Part shown: positions 18,854 through 28,743 of the stretch, in pieces
Layout of the letters: every line of letters starts with the position of its first letter
Numbering within the stretch: the first letter of the stretch is position 1
The notes under the pieces: model-generated
The model's input: the letters and a program-made list of their open reading frames with translations, nothing else
The model's database searches: none
What the model was told of the DNA's origin: nothing
Position numbers and translations under genes: made by a program
NCBI RefSeq assembly: GCF_002153605.1
Contig: NZ_JOPG01000027.1
Location: forward strand, 29,416-93,415
Reading direction: 5' to 3'
DNA length: 64,000 bases
From: Acetobacter malorum
GTDB taxonomy: Bacteria; Pseudomonadota; Alphaproteobacteria; Acetobacterales; Acetobacteraceae

Positions 18854-19602
18854 GCTGGCAGGCAACGGTGCTGACGCTGTTCCCGGAGATGTTTCCCGGT
18901 CCGCTGGGATTGTCTCTGGCCGGACGAGCGCTGGAAAACGGTGTGTGGTCCTGTGTTGCGGAGGACCTGCGTGAGCAGGGTCTGGGCCGGCATCGGGCGG
19001 TGGATGATTCCCCGTTTGGTGGGGGTGCAGGCATGGTGATCCGCCCGGATGTGGTGGATGCCGCTCTGGCTGCCACGCAGGCTCCGGTGGATGTGCCGCG
19101 TGTGTTTTTAACACCGCGTGGCCGGCCACTGCGCCAGCAGGACGTACAGCGTTACGCACAGGGGCCGGGCCTCGTGCTGCTGTGTGGCCGGTTTGAAGGG
19201 GTGGACGAGCGGGTTCTTGAAAGCCGGAAAATCGAACAGATCTCCATTGGGGATTATGTTCTGTCCGGTGGAGAAACTGCCGCCCTTGTGCTGCTGGATG
19301 CCTGCGTCCGACTGCTGCCCGGCGTGATGGGGAGTGAGGAAAGCGGGGTTGAGGAAAGTTTTTCCGAAGGCCTGCTGGAATATCCTCACTATACCCGTCC
19401 TGCTGTATGGGAAGGTCAAAACGTGCCTGAAGTCCTGCTGTCAGGAAACCACGCGGCAATTGCTGCGTGGCGCCAGAAGCAGGCGGAAGAAATCACGCGG
19501 GAAAGACGGCCGGACCTGTGGTCTGCCTGGCTGGCTCGCAGGGAGAAAAACGGGACTGCTGCACTCGGAAAAACCGGGCAGACAGACCCAACAGGGGTTT
19601 GA
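18850..19602 (+). CDS. trmD: tRNA (guanine(37)-N1)-methyltransferase TrmD
   Basis: Methylates G37 next to the anticodon to prevent frameshifting; it is essential in most bacteria. The SPOUT knot motif [17 protein letters not shown] is present, as are [17 protein letters not shown] and [13 protein letters not shown]. The protein has 250 aa and starts at a GTG that overlaps the rimM stop. Position 37 methylation is most important for tRNAs such as tRNA-Pro(GGG), whose gene also lies in this window. Confidence 0.96.
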   Translation: MSWQATVLTLFPEMFPGPLGLSLAGRALENGVWSCVAEDLREQGLGRHRAVDDSPFGGGAGMVIRPDVVDAALAATQAPVDVPRVFLTPRGRPLRQQDVQRYAQGPGLVLLCGRFEGVDERVLESRKIEQISIGDYVLSGGETAALVLLDACVRLLPGVMGSEESGVEESFSEGLLEYPHYTRPAVWEGQNVPEVLLSGNHAAIAAWRQKQAEEITRERRPDLWSAWLARREKNGTAALGKTGQTDPTGV

Positions 19603-19616
19603 GGAAGGATACCGAA

Positions 19617-20003
19617 ATGAACATTATTCAGCAGTATGAAGCTGCAGAAATCGAACGTCTGACCGCCGCACGCGCCGTGCCGGAATTCGCAGCCGGTGAT
19701 ACGGTGCGCGTGTCCGTGCAGGTTGTTGAAGGTGAGCGTAAGCGTCTTCAGGCATTTGAAGGTGTTGTGATTGCCCGTTCCAACAAGGGCCTGAACAGCA
19801 ACTTCACCGTGCGCAAAATCTCCAATGGTGAAGGTGTGGAGCGTGTGTTCCCGCTGTATGCACCGACCATTGCTGAAATCAAGGTTGTGCGTCGCGGTAA
19901 AGTGCGTCGTGCAAAGCTGTACTATCTGCGTGGCCGTAGCGGTAAGTCCGCTCGTATCGCTGAGCGTCCGCGTGACGTTGCTGCTCCGGCAGCTGCCAGC
20001 TAA
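19617..20003 (+). CDS. rplS: 50S ribosomal protein L19
   Basis: L19 sits at the 30S-50S interface. From the ATG at 19617 it has 128 aa and shows the family core [18 protein letters not shown] and [29 protein letters not shown] ribosome site lies just upstream. The frame is open further upstream inside trmD, but nothing there resembles L19. Two hairpins follow, ending the ffh-rplS transcript. Confidence 0.96.
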   Translation: MNIIQQYEAAEIERLTAARAVPEFAAGDTVRVSVQVVEGERKRLQAFEGVVIARSNKGLNSNFTVRKISNGEGVERVFPLYAPTIAEIKVVRRGKVRRAKLYYLRGRSGKSARIAERPRDVAAPAAAS

Positions 20004-20015
20004 TATCGCGTTAAA

Positions 20016-20081
20016 GCAGGCCGCCTTCGGGTAGCCTGCCTGACCTCAAAAACCCGGTGGGGCTTCGGCTCGCCGGGTTTT
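20016..20081 (+). terminator. Terminator region after rplS
   Basis: A 6-bp GC-rich hairpin (20016-20021 with 20034-20039) precedes a stronger one. The second has a 9-bp stem (20049-20057 with 20073-20081) that ends in TTTT, fitting an intrinsic terminator between the ribosomal operon and leuC. Confidence 0.7.
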
Positions 20082-20184
20082 CGGGTGCTGAGAAGATGAA
20101 GGCGCGGGTTTTTCGTCTGTCAGACCAGGGCTGAGTTCAGGCTGATCTGCGCGAGTCCGTGCCGTTCCATGAAAGGGGAGGGCC

Positions 20185-21588
20185 ATGGCGCCGCGTACGT
20201 TATTCGACAAGATCTGGGACCACCATGTTGTCGAAACTTTGCCGGATGGCACCTCTATCCTTTATATCGACCGTCACCTTCTGCATGAAGTGACAAGCCC
20301 GCAGGCGTTTGAAGGCCTGCGTCTGGCCGGGCGTAAGCTGCGTCATCCTGAAATGACCATGGCTGTGGTGGACCATAATGTTCCCACGTCTGACCGTACC
20401 AAACCCATAGAAGAACCGGAAAGCCGGAACCAGATTGAAACGCTGGAACGGAATGTGAAGGAATTCGGGGTTCCGTATTTCCCGCTGCTTTCAGCCTCGC
20501 AGGGCATTGTGCATGTGGTCGGGCCGGAGCAGGGCATTTCCCTGCCGGGCATGACCATTGTGTGCGGTGACTCCCATACATCGACGCACGGTGCGATGGG
20601 CTCTCTGGCGTTCGGTATTGGCACGTCTGAAGTCGAGCATGTGATGGCCACCCAGACCATCCTGCAACGTCCTGCCAAAAACATGCGCGTGATGGTAGAA
20701 GGGCAGCTTGCACCGGGTGTGTCCGCCAAGGACGTGATGCTGGCCATTATCGGGCATATCGGCACCGCAGGCGGCACCGGGCATGTGATCGAGTTCGCTG
20801 GCTCCGCCATTCGCGGGCTGGACATGGCTGGTCGTATGACCATCTGCAACATGTCCATCGAGGCTGGCGCGCGCGCCGGGCTTGTGGCCCCGGATGACAC
20901 CACGTTTGACTATGTGCGCAACCGTCCGTTTGCCCCCAAAGGGGAAGACTTCGAGAAGGCCGTTGCGTTCTGGCGCACACTGGCCACCGATGAGGGCGCG
21001 CACTTTGACAAGGAAGTCTCTCTGCGGGCCGAAGATATTGCCCCGAGCCTGACATGGGGGACCAGCCCGGAAACGGTTCTGCCTATCACTGGCACGGTGC
21101 CGGACCCCGCGCAGGAGCCTGATGAGTCCAAACGCACGCAGATGCAGCGCATGCTGGACTATATGGGGCTGGAAGCCGGGCAGAAAATTGCCGGAACGCC
21201 GGTGGATGTCGTGTTCATTGGCTCCTGCACCAACAGCCGGATTGAAGACCTCCGTGCCGCTGCTCAGGTGGCCGCAGGTCGCAAGGTCGCGGACGGCGTG
21301 CGCGCCATGATCGTGCCGGGTTCTGGTCTGGTAAAAATGCAGGCGGAAGAAGAAGGTCTGGACCAGATTTTTCTGGACGCCGGGTTTGAATGGCGTGAGG
21401 CCGGGTGCTCCATGTGTCTGGGTATGAACCCGGATAAGCTGACACCGGGCCAGCGTTGCGCCTCAACCTCCAACCGTAATTTTGAAGGGCGTCAGGGCCC
21501 GGGTGGGCGCACACATCTGCTCTCTCCGGCCATGGCGGCTGCGGCGGCTGTTACGGGCTGCCTGACGGATTCAAGGGAACTGGTCTGA
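20185..21588 (+). CDS. leuC: 3-isopropylmalate dehydratase large subunit
   Basis: With LeuD it isomerises 2-isopropylmalate to 3-isopropylmalate in leucine synthesis. The 467-aa aconitase-family protein carries [12 protein letters not shown] at the N terminus, [19 protein letters not shown] in the middle, and iron-sulfur cluster cysteines in GSCTNSR and in [22 protein letters not shown] site precedes the ATG. The stop codon overlaps the leuD start by one base (TGATG). leuA is not in the window, so the first step is encoded elsewhere. Confidence 0.97.
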   Translation: MAPRTLFDKIWDHHVVETLPDGTSILYIDRHLLHEVTSPQAFEGLRLAGRKLRHPEMTMAVVDHNVPTSDRTKPIEEPESRNQIETLERNVKEFGVPYFPLLSASQGIVHVVGPEQGISLPGMTIVCGDSHTSTHGAMGSLAFGIGTSEVEHVMATQTILQRPAKNMRVMVEGQLAPGVSAKDVMLAIIGHIGTAGGTGHVIEFAGSAIRGLDMAGRMTICNMSIEAGARAGLVAPDDTTFDYVRNRPFAPKGEDFEKAVAFWRTLATDEGAHFDKEVSLRAEDIAPSLTWGTSPETVLPITGTVPDPAQEPDESKRTQMQRMLDYMGLEAGQKIAGTPVDVVFIGSCTNSRIEDLRAAAQVAAGRKVADGVRAMIVPGSGLVKMQAEEEGLDQIFLDAGFEWREAGCSMCLGMNPDKLTPGQRCASTSNRNFEGRQGPGGRTHLLSPAMAAAAAVTGCLTDSRELV

Positions 21589-22211
21589 TGGAAAAATTCA
21601 CGACCCTGTCAGCTGTTGCTGCGGCTTTGCCAGAAGACAACATTGATACGGATAAAATCATTCCGGCCCGCTTTCTGAAAACCACGCAGCGGACCGGTTT
21701 GGGCAAATACGCGTTTGACAGCATGCGCTATCGCCCGGACGGGTCTGAAAACCCGGACTTCATCCTGAACAAGGAGCCCTGGCGGAAAGCTGAGATTCTC
21801 ATCACTTATGACAATCTCGGTTGCGGCTCTTCTCGTGAGCATGCCCCCTGGGCGCTGCTGGATTTCGGCATTCGTTGTGTGATTGCCCCGTCTTTTGCAG
21901 ATATTTTCTTCAATAACTGCTTCAAGAACGGCATCCTGCCCATCACCCTGCCGCGTGAAGTCTGTGATCAGCTGATGTCTGATTCCACCATGGGCAGCAA
22001 TGCCCGGCTGACCATTGACCTGCCCCGGCAGGTGGTGATCCGTCCGGATGGGGAAGAAGTGCCGTTTGAGATTGATCCGTTCCGCAAGCACATGCTGCTT
22101 GAAGGACTGGATGATATTGGCCAGACGCTCCAGCACGAGACTGAAATTAAGTCCTTTGAACACAAGGTTGCCGGGGAACGCCCCTGGATGCCGACAATCA
22201 CCCTTGATTGA
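21588..22211 (+). CDS. leuD: 3-isopropylmalate dehydratase small subunit
   Basis: The small partner of LeuC. The 207-aa protein begins [20 protein letters not shown], and the family motifs [11 protein letters not shown] and [15 protein letters not shown] are intact. It overlaps leuC by one base and precedes leuB by 15 bases, forming a leuCDB operon. Length is normal for the two-subunit bacterial enzyme. Confidence 0.97.
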   Translation: MEKFTTLSAVAAALPEDNIDTDKIIPARFLKTTQRTGLGKYAFDSMRYRPDGSENPDFILNKEPWRKAEILITYDNLGCGSSREHAPWALLDFGIRCVIAPSFADIFFNNCFKNGILPITLPREVCDQLMSDSTMGSNARLTIDLPRQVVIRPDGEEVPFEIDPFRKHMLLEGLDDIGQTLQHETEIKSFEHKVAGERPWMPTITLD

Positions 22212-22226
22212 AGAATTGGAAAAGTC

Positions 22227-23342
22227 ATGAGTGCTCAGCCTGCAAAACTGCTTGTTCTGCCGGGGGATGGTATCGGCCCGGAAGTGATGCGGGAAGTTGG
22301 CCGCGTTATCAGCTGGCTGGAAAAAAATCGTGGTCTTGCGTTTGAGATCACGGAAGATCTGGTCGGCGGTGCGTCTCTGGCTGAATATGGTGAGCCAATC
22401 CGCAACGAGGTGATTGAAAAGGCTCGTGCAGCGGATGCGGTGCTGTTTGGTTCCGTGGGTGATCCGCGCTGGGGCCATGTTGGTTTTGAGAAGCGCCCGG
22501 AAGTAGCCATTCTCAAGCTCCGTCAGGAACTTGAGCTGTTTGCCAACCTGCGCCCGGCCAAGGTGTTTGATGCGCTGGTTGATGCCAGCACGCTGAAGCC
22601 CGATGTGGTGCGTGGTCTGGACATCATGATTGTCCGAGAGACAGTGGGTGGCATCTACTTTGGTGATCCGCGCGGGATTGAAACCCTGCCGGATGGCACG
22701 CGCCGTGGCATTAATACCGAAGTCTATACGACGCCGGAAATCGAGCGCGTGGCCCGTGTGGCGTTTGAAATGGCCCGTAAGCGGTCTGGCCATGTCTGTT
22801 CCGTTGAAAAGTGCAACGTGATGGAAAGCGGCCTGCTGTGGAAAGAGGTTGTGACCGACCTCCATGCACGTGAATTTTCTGATGTGAAACTCACGCACAT
22901 GCTGGCCGATAACTGCGCCATGCAGCTGGTGCGCAACCCGCGCCAGTTTGATGTGATTGTGACTGGCAACCTGTTTGGCGACATCCTGTCCGATCTGGCC
23001 TCCATGCTGACAGGCAGCCTCGGCATGCTGCCGTCCGCCACGCTGGGTGCTGTGCGGGCTGATGGGAAATGCGCTGCTCTGTATGAGCCGATCCACGGGA
23101 GTGCGCCGGATATTGCCGGTCAGGGCATTGCCAACCCGATCGCACAGATCCTCTCCTTTGCCATGCTGCTGCGTTATTCGCTGAACCTGCAGGATGAAGC
23201 GAAGATGGTGGAAGAAGCCGTCTCCCGCGTGCTGGAAAGCGGCCTGCGCACGGCGGACATCATGAGCGAAGGCAAGGCCCGTGTTGGCACGTCCGTAATG
23301 GGCGAGGCTATTGTCCGTGAACTGGACAAGCTTCAGAAGTAA
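22227..23342 (+). CDS. leuB: 3-isopropylmalate dehydrogenase
   Basis: Oxidises and decarboxylates 3-isopropylmalate with NAD+ in the third step of leucine synthesis. The 371-aa protein shows [19 protein letters not shown], the substrate-binding [10 protein letters not shown] region, the metal-binding [20 protein letters not shown], and [19 protein letters not shown] strong terminator follows at 23388. Confidence 0.97.
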   Translation: MSAQPAKLLVLPGDGIGPEVMREVGRVISWLEKNRGLAFEITEDLVGGASLAEYGEPIRNEVIEKARAADAVLFGSVGDPRWGHVGFEKRPEVAILKLRQELELFANLRPAKVFDALVDASTLKPDVVRGLDIMIVRETVGGIYFGDPRGIETLPDGTRRGINTEVYTTPEIERVARVAFEMARKRSGHVCSVEKCNVMESGLLWKEVVTDLHAREFSDVKLTHMLADNCAMQLVRNPRQFDVIVTGNLFGDILSDLASMLTGSLGMLPSATLGAVRADGKCAALYEPIHGSAPDIAGQGIANPIAQILSFAMLLRYSLNLQDEAKMVEEAVSRVLESGLRTADIMSEGKARVGTSVMGEAIVRELDKLQK

Positions 23343-23387
23343 GAACGCACTTTCTGACGGCTGTTTTCTCGCCTGACCAGATCAAGC

Positions 23388-23415
23388 CCCCGGTGCCTCG
23401 CATCGGGGGTTTTTC
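23388..23415 (+). terminator. Intrinsic terminator of leuCDB
   Basis: A 10-bp GC-rich stem (23388-23397 with 23401-23410, one G-U pair) has a CTC loop and is followed by five T, one C and further Ts. Confidence 0.9.
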
Positions 23416-23490
23416 TTTTGGTGGACTGTTTTTCAATACGGTGAAAAAACAGTCTGCATGACACATCAGAGAATTCCGGGAACGGTGAAA

Positions 23491-25635
23491 ATGCGCTTGA
23501 AACATTGGATTTTGACAGGGGCGGCCTCAGCGCTTGTCATGGCGGCAGCGGCGCCCGGTGGACGGGCAGAGACTGCCGGTGCAGATGCTGCGCCCGTTAT
23601 CACGGCCACGACAAACACCACGTTTCTGGATGAGATCCATGGTCCGCAGGCTATGGCGTGGGTGCGTGCCCAAAACCTGCACACGACCAGCACGCTGGAA
23701 AAAGACCCGCGTTATGCCGGGTTTTATAGGGATGTGCTGTCCGGCCTTCAGGCTCCGGACCGTCTTGCCATGCCGTCAATCATGGGTGGGGCAATCTGGA
23801 ATTTCTGGCAGGATGCCGCGCATCCGCATGGGATCTGGCGAGAAGCTACGCAGGCCTCTTACCTGAAAAAAATACCCGACTGGACCGTGCGGCTGGACGT
23901 GGATGCTCTGGCGAAACAGGATGGCGTGAACTGGGTCTTTAAAGGCGCAAACTGCCTTGCCCCGGCGGATGAGCATTGCCTTGTGGCGCTCTCCGATGGT
24001 GGGGAAGATGCCGAGACGCTGCGGGAATTCAACACAAAAACCGGGCAGTTTGTGTCGGGCGGCTTTGTCTTCTCACGCTCCAAGCAGACAGCGGCCTGGG
24101 TGGATGACAACACGATTCTGCTGGCCCGTGACTGGGATGGAAAAGGCACCACGCTGACGCCGTCGGGTTATCCGTTTGTTGTCAAAACCATGGTGCGTGG
24201 GGCGGCTGCGGGAGAGGAAAAGGAACTCTTCCGGGGTGAAGCATCCGATATGGCCGTCATGCCCATGGTGCTGACAGATGGGGACGGGCATCAACTGGTG
24301 ATGATCCAGCGGAGCGTGAACTTCTTTGAAACCCGTTATGCTGTGGTGGACGGAGGCAAAGCCCTGCGCTGGCTGGCGCTGCCTGCCAAAAGTGAAATTC
24401 AGGGGTTGCTCAAAGGCCGTCTGATTGTCTCTGTTGAGGAAGACTGGCGCCCGACCGGACAGACAAGCATTCCTGCCGGTAGCCTGCTTTCCGTCGATCC
24501 TGCTGCGGTAGAGCAGGGTGTGCAGGTGATCTTCACCCCCGGTCCGTCTCAGTCGATCGATCAGGTGGGCGTGACCAAAAACACCGTTCTGGTCAGTTTG
24601 TTTGACAACGTGCGTGGCCGCGCTATGCGCTTTACGCCCACAGAGGCTGGCAAACCTTGGCAGGCGACGGCTCTTGCGCTGCCGGATATGACGTCCGTTC
24701 ATATTGTGGATACCGATCATGCGTCGGATACCGCGTTTCTGAGCGTGGAAGGGTATCTGGAGCCGTCTCAGCTCTGGTTGCTGGAGGGCAAGGGGCAGCC
24801 ACATAAGGTTAAATCCGCTCCGGCCCGGTTCAAAGCCGATAAGCTGGTGACAGAGCAGTATTGGGCCACGTCTACAGATGGCACGCGTGTTCCGTATTTT
24901 ATTGTGCATCGGCGGGACATGAAGCTGAACGGCGCAAACCCGACACTGCTGACGGCTTATGGTGGTTTTCAGGTGTCCTACACGCCGCTGTATGCGCCGG
25001 AAATTGGGCAGCTCTGGCTGGATCGAGGTGGTGTGTATGTTGTGGCCAATATCCGTGGCGGCGGAGAGTTCGGTCCGGCATGGCATGAGGCGGGTCGGAA
25101 ATCCGGGCGGCAGAAAGTCTATGATGACTTTGCGTCTGTCGGGCTTGATTTGATCAGCCGCAAGATTACCTCTCCGCGCGATCTGGGTATTCGCGGGCGC
25201 TCCAATGGTGGCCTGTTGTCTGGCGTGCAGATGACGCAGCATCCGGATTTGTGGAACGCGGTAATTATTGGCGTGCCGCTGCTGGATATGGAGCATTTCG
25301 AAACGATGTCCGCCGGGGCCTCATGGGCTGCGGAATATGGCTCCATGTCTGTTCCCGCAGAGGCTGATTTCCTGCGGTCCATTTCCCCCGTGCAGCATTT
25401 GAAAGCAGATGTGTCCTACCCGGAGCCGTTCATTTTTACAGCGACTAGTGATGATCGCGTTGGCCCGGTGCATGCCCGGCGTTTTGCGGCGCGGCTGGAA
25501 GCGCTAGGCAAACCGTTTTTCTATTATGAGGATATTGAAGGCGGCCATTCCGGGACGGTTAATGCGCCGGAAGTAGCGCACGAGCGGGCGCTGGAAGCAG
25601 TCTATTTATCTCACCGCCTGATGGATGCGGACTGA
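23491..25635 (+). CDS. Secreted prolyl oligopeptidase-family serine peptidase (S9A)
   Basis: A 714-residue peptidase of family S9 that cleaves short peptides, typically after proline. The N terminus from the ATG at 23491 is a signal peptide (RLKHWILTGAASALVMAAAA), so export to the periplasm is likely. A beta-propeller region occupies about residues 60-430. In the catalytic domain the serine is S571 in GRSNGG, the aspartate is in TATSDDRVGP, and the histidine is in EDIEGGHSGT. The frame opens at 23458, eleven residues earlier, but that start lacks a signal-peptide-like beginning. It stands alone between two terminators. Confidence 0.85.
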   Translation: MRLKHWILTGAASALVMAAAAPGGRAETAGADAAPVITATTNTTFLDEIHGPQAMAWVRAQNLHTTSTLEKDPRYAGFYRDVLSGLQAPDRLAMPSIMGGAIWNFWQDAAHPHGIWREATQASYLKKIPDWTVRLDVDALAKQDGVNWVFKGANCLAPADEHCLVALSDGGEDAETLREFNTKTGQFVSGGFVFSRSKQTAAWVDDNTILLARDWDGKGTTLTPSGYPFVVKTMVRGAAAGEEKELFRGEASDMAVMPMVLTDGDGHQLVMIQRSVNFFETRYAVVDGGKALRWLALPAKSEIQGLLKGRLIVSVEEDWRPTGQTSIPAGSLLSVDPAAVEQGVQVIFTPGPSQSIDQVGVTKNTVLVSLFDNVRGRAMRFTPTEAGKPWQATALALPDMTSVHIVDTDHASDTAFLSVEGYLEPSQLWLLEGKGQPHKVKSAPARFKADKLVTEQYWATSTDGTRVPYFIVHRRDMKLNGANPTLLTAYGGFQVSYTPLYAPEIGQLWLDRGGVYVVANIRGGGEFGPAWHEAGRKSGRQKVYDDFASVGLDLISRKITSPRDLGIRGRSNGGLLSGVQMTQHPDLWNAVIIGVPLLDMEHFETMSAGASWAAEYGSMSVPAEADFLRSISPVQHLKADVSYPEPFIFTATSDDRVGPVHARRFAARLEALGKPFFYYEDIEGGHSGTVNAPEVAHERALEAVYLSHRLMDAD

Positions 25636-25775
25636 GTGTTCTTGTTCGGCAGATATGCTGCCAGATGATGAGAGAGCCGGGGGCGGGGTGGTCTGCTTCC
25701 GGTTCTGTCGTCTGTTCTGCGGGGTTCATCCGGTTGCGGTTAAGCGGCAGGACTGTGGACGTTCAGGCGCAAAAC

Positions 25776-25814
25776 AAAAAAAGGGCGGGACACGTGCTGT
25801 GTCCCGCCCTTTTT
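25776..25814. terminator. Bidirectional terminator between the S9 peptidase and rpsU
   Basis: An 11-bp GC-rich stem (25783-25793 with 25799-25809) is flanked by A residues on the left and TTTTT on the right. It can terminate rpsU on the minus strand and anything arriving from the plus strand. Confidence 0.9.
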
Positions 25815-25835
25815 AGCGCATGGAGTGCGGAAGCT

Positions 25836-26039
25836 TTAGAAGCCTTCGCGCTCGAGACGCTTGCGTTCCATTTTACGGGCGCGGCGCACGGCCTCAGCAG
25901 ACTCACGCGCTTTACGCTCGGAAGGCTTTTCGAAATGACGACGCAGCTTCATTTCACGGAAGATGCCTTCACGCTGCATTTTTTTCTTGAGCGCTTTGAG
26001 AGCCTGATCGACATTGTTGTCACGGACGAGAACGTGCAC
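25836..26039 (-). CDS. rpsU: 30S ribosomal protein S21
   Basis: A small basic protein of the 30S platform. The conserved start [20 protein letters not shown] begins directly after a GTG codon at 26039, giving 67 aa, the usual alphaproteobacterial length. The frame is open to 26117 but those extra residues are not part of S21. The body [20 protein letters not shown] and the basic C terminus are typical. The neighbourhood with COQ9 is common in alphaproteobacteria. Confidence 0.93.
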   Translation of the reverse strand: MHVLVRDNNVDQALKALKKKMQREGIFREMKLRRHFEKPSERKARESAEAVRRARKMERKRLEREGF

Positions 26040-26241
26040 TTGGCCACTAACCCCTGTTTCAGAAAACCCGGATGATCCCGGTTTTGACGTGATATGGAAA
26101 AAGACTCGGTAAAACACCTGCGTGCTACCGATTCCTCTATTGGCGGCGTCTATAGCACGGGCTTGCGGAAAGACACAATTCGTTCTTGCCTCTCATCAAC
26201 AAACTCTTGTGACTATTTAACAGAGCTATAAGGAGGCGGGT

Positions 26242-26772
26242 ATGGCGATCTTGAAAATTGCACGGATGGGGCATCCGGTTTTACTCAAACGGGCAGAAGA
26301 TGTGGCGGACGTCAGCGCGCCGGATGTCGGGCGTTTGATACAGGACATGATGGAAACGCTGGCAGACGCCGGTGGCGTTGGGCTGGCTGCGCCACAAGTC
26401 TATGTTTCAAAAAGGCTTTTCCTGTATTCCGTGCCGGAAAGCCGGAGCGAGGGCGAGGACGATCCGCCATGCGGTGTGCAGGTTCTCATTAACCCGGTTC
26501 TGGAACCGGTGGGGGATGAGCAGGTGCCGCGTCTGGAAGGATGCCTCTCTATTCCCGGCCTGCGCGGGGAAGTTCCGCGTTACAAACGGGTCCGCTATGC
26601 GGGATATGATCACAGGGGCCAGCCGGTGGAAGGGGTAGCCTCGGGCTTCCGGGCAAATGTCATGCAGCATGAAATGGATCATCTGGACGGGATTCTCTAT
26701 CCCATGCGAATGGATGATCTGGGAAAGCTCGGATTTGATACCGAGATAACGCGATACGGAGTGCGGACATGA
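26242..26772 (+). CDS. def: Peptide deformylase
   Basis: Removes the formyl group from nascent N termini. All three metal/active-site motifs are present: GVGLAAPQV, EGCLSIPG (Cys ligand) and QHEMDHLDG (two His ligands and catalytic Glu). The 176-aa length is normal. A strong AGGAGG site precedes the ATG. The stop overlaps the start of the COQ9 gene by four bases. No fmt gene follows, unlike the common def-fmt order. Confidence 0.95.
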   Translation: MAILKIARMGHPVLLKRAEDVADVSAPDVGRLIQDMMETLADAGGVGLAAPQVYVSKRLFLYSVPESRSEGEDDPPCGVQVLINPVLEPVGDEQVPRLEGCLSIPGLRGEVPRYKRVRYAGYDHRGQPVEGVASGFRANVMQHEMDHLDGILYPMRMDDLGKLGFDTEITRYGVRT

Positions 26773-27434
26773 CCATAGGATGGGGCAAGGTCGAGCAGGC
26801 AATTTCTCTTGCCGTGGCAGGACTGGCCACAGGCAGTATGCCCGCGCCCATAGAGCGGGATGCTGTGCGGGATGAAGCCCTGCGCAAGCTGGCTGCTGTA
26901 GCCGGGGAGCGCGGCTGGAGCGTGCCTGTGCTGAGGGACGTGGCCGGGCCGCAGGCGGATCTGCTGTTCCCGGGTGGGGCGGTGGAAATGGTCGAGGCCT
27001 GGTCTGACCTGTGTGACCGCGAGATGGTTGCCGCCATGCTGGAGACGACCGAGCCGCGTCTGAGCCGGCGTGTGCGGGAGGCCCTTTTGCTGCGTCTGCC
27101 TGTGGGTCAGGCCATGCGGGCGGGGGCCAGAACCGGATTTGCTACGCTGGCTACGCCTTGCGCGCGCGGCGCGTTACGGCGGTCTCTAATGCGGACCATC
27201 AATGCGATCTGGCAGGCGGCGCAGGATGACTCATCAGGCATGACCTACGTCACCAAGCGCCTGACGCTGGGCGCGGTCTATGCCACGACTCTGCTTTATT
27301 GGCTGGCGCGCGGGCAGAATGAAGCTGCTTTGGCTGCCTTTATTGATCGTCGTCTGGCCGGGGTGCTGCGTTTGGGTAAGCTGCGGGCGCGGCTGAGCGG
27401 CCAGCGTCCCGTTGCGCGTCCGGTCCCGGTCTGA
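26769..27434 (+). CDS. COQ9-family ubiquinone biosynthesis protein
   Basis: A 221-aa homologue of COQ9, a lipid-binding factor that supports ubiquinone synthesis in mitochondria and alphaproteobacteria. Family features are DEALRKLAAVAGERGWSVPV near residue 34, followed by LFPGGAVEMVEAW, and an amphipathic C-terminal region. The ATG overlaps the def stop codon (ATGA). rpsU lies nearby on the opposite strand, a linkage often seen with bacterial COQ9. With UbiA at 7080 it is one of two ubiquinone genes in the window. Confidence 0.82.
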   Translation: MTIGWGKVEQAISLAVAGLATGSMPAPIERDAVRDEALRKLAAVAGERGWSVPVLRDVAGPQADLLFPGGAVEMVEAWSDLCDREMVAAMLETTEPRLSRRVREALLLRLPVGQAMRAGARTGFATLATPCARGALRRSLMRTINAIWQAAQDDSSGMTYVTKRLTLGAVYATTLLYWLARGQNEAALAAFIDRRLAGVLRLGKLRARLSGQRPVARPVPV

Positions 27435-27467
27435 GCGTCCTTCCATGCGGCAACACGGCACGCGCTG

Positions 27468-27998
27468 ATGAACTCCGGATATCGCCCGCATGATGAAGCC
27501 GGCGCGGGCCTGCTGTTCCTGCGGGAAGAGCAACTCCGGCTGGCGCAGGCAATGATGTTTCTGGCGGGGCGCGATATGGCCGCAGCGCTGGAACCGATTC
27601 TGACAGAAGAAAAGCTGGGAAGTGCGCATTACCGGGTGTTGCAGGTGCTGGCCTTCAGTCCCGGTATTCCGGTCAGTCGCCTTCAGGACACGCTCGGTGT
27701 GACCAAGCAGAGCCTCGGGCGGACACTGGGGGAGTTGCAGGAGCGCGGTTATCTGGACAGTGAGGCCAGCCTGCGGGACCGGCGGCAACGGCTGTTGCGC
27801 CTCAGTAAAGACGGGCAGGCTGTAGAAGCACGACTTTTTGCAGTTGTGCGCCAGCGTCTGAGTGCAGCCTATAGAGAAGCGGGCGGGGCGGCCGTGGAAG
27901 GGTTCCGGCGCGTAATGCACGGGATGCTCTCCGAAAGCAGTCGCGCCATGATGGCAGATGATGCCGCAGGACGAAGAAAGGGACGCAATGGAACTTAG
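27468..27998 (+). CDS. MarR-family regulator, PetP-like
   Basis: A 176-residue winged-helix protein. The N-terminal LFLREEQLRLAQAMMFLAGRD and the recognition region SRLQDTLGVTKQSLGRTLGE resemble PetP of Rhodobacter, a MarR-type protein encoded beside the response regulator PetR. The wing sequence LRDRRQRLLRLSKDG is typical of MarR. The start of the response regulator lies inside the last 11 bases of this gene, so coupled expression is very likely. The target genes are not visible. In Rhodobacter the pair is linked to cytochrome bc1 genes, which are absent here. Confidence 0.82.
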   Translation: MNSGYRPHDEAGAGLLFLREEQLRLAQAMMFLAGRDMAAALEPILTEEKLGSAHYRVLQVLAFSPGIPVSRLQDTLGVTKQSLGRTLGELQERGYLDSEASLRDRRQRLLRLSKDGQAVEARLFAVVRQRLSAAYREAGGAAVEGFRRVMHGMLSESSRAMMADDAAGRRKGRNGT

Positions 27999-28719
27999 CC
28001 ACCGCGATCTTGTGCCGGAAGAAGGGATGGCACCGCATGTCATTGTGGTGGATGACGACCCGCGTCTGCGGCGTCTGCTGCAACGGTATCTGTCTGAGCA
28101 GGGGTTTCGGATCAGCGTGGCCGCCAATGCGGCGGAGGCCCGGCAGACTTTGCAGGGGATTCAGCCCGACGCCATGGTGCTGGACGTGACCATGCCGGGG
28201 GAAAACGGGCTGGAACTCACCCGTGCCCTGCGTGACGCCGGGCAGGACCTGCCGATTGTGCTGCTGACCGCACGGGGCGAGCCAGCGGATCGGATTTCCG
28301 GTCTGGAAGCAGGTGCGGATGATTATCTGGGCAAGCCGTTTGAACCACGGGAACTGCTGCTGCGGCTTAAAGCCCACCTGCGGAGACTGGCTCCGGTGCC
28401 TGCGTCAGACAATTTGCGGATTATTCGCCTGGGTGAGAAGGAGTTCGACCCTGTGCGGGCGCTGCTTTCCGGCCCGGAGGGCAATGTGCATCTGACGGGC
28501 GGTGAGGCCGCGCTGCTGTCCGTGCTGGCGCGTCGCCCAAATGAGGTTTTCTCCCGGGAGGAAATCGCCCGTGCGCTGGATATGGCTGAAATTGGAGAGC
28601 GTGCTGTGGATGTGCAGGTGACACGCCTGCGGCGGCGGATTGAGCCGGACCCGCGGGAACCGCGCTTTCTGCACACCATTCGTGGACGCGGCTATGTGCT
28701 CAAGCCCGGTGTTCAGTAA
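27988..28719 (+). CDS. OmpR-family response regulator, PetR-like
   Basis: A 243-aa two-domain response regulator. The receiver domain (about residues 16-130) has the acidic pocket VVDDDP, phosphoacceptor D66 in MVLDVTMPGENG, and K116 in LGKPFEP. The C-terminal winged helix shows VQVTRLRRRIEPDPREPRF and IRGRGYVLKPG. The ATG at 27988 with AAAGGGA upstream is preferred to an ATG at 27958 deeper inside the MarR gene. The kinase gene follows 24 bases later, so this forms a MarR / regulator / kinase operon. Confidence 0.9.
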   Translation: MELSHRDLVPEEGMAPHVIVVDDDPRLRRLLQRYLSEQGFRISVAANAAEARQTLQGIQPDAMVLDVTMPGENGLELTRALRDAGQDLPIVLLTARGEPADRISGLEAGADDYLGKPFEPRELLLRLKAHLRRLAPVPASDNLRIIRLGEKEFDPVRALLSGPEGNVHLTGGEAALLSVLARRPNEVFSREEIARALDMAEIGERAVDVQVTRLRRRIEPDPREPRFLHTIRGRGYVLKPGVQ

Positions 28720-28743
28720 GGGGTTTTCGTCAGTGTTGCGGGC

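Noticed and set aside
21609..23096. Minus-strand frame of 495 codons opposite leuD and leuB
   Set aside because: Both sense genes are unambiguous and the antisense product shows no family features.
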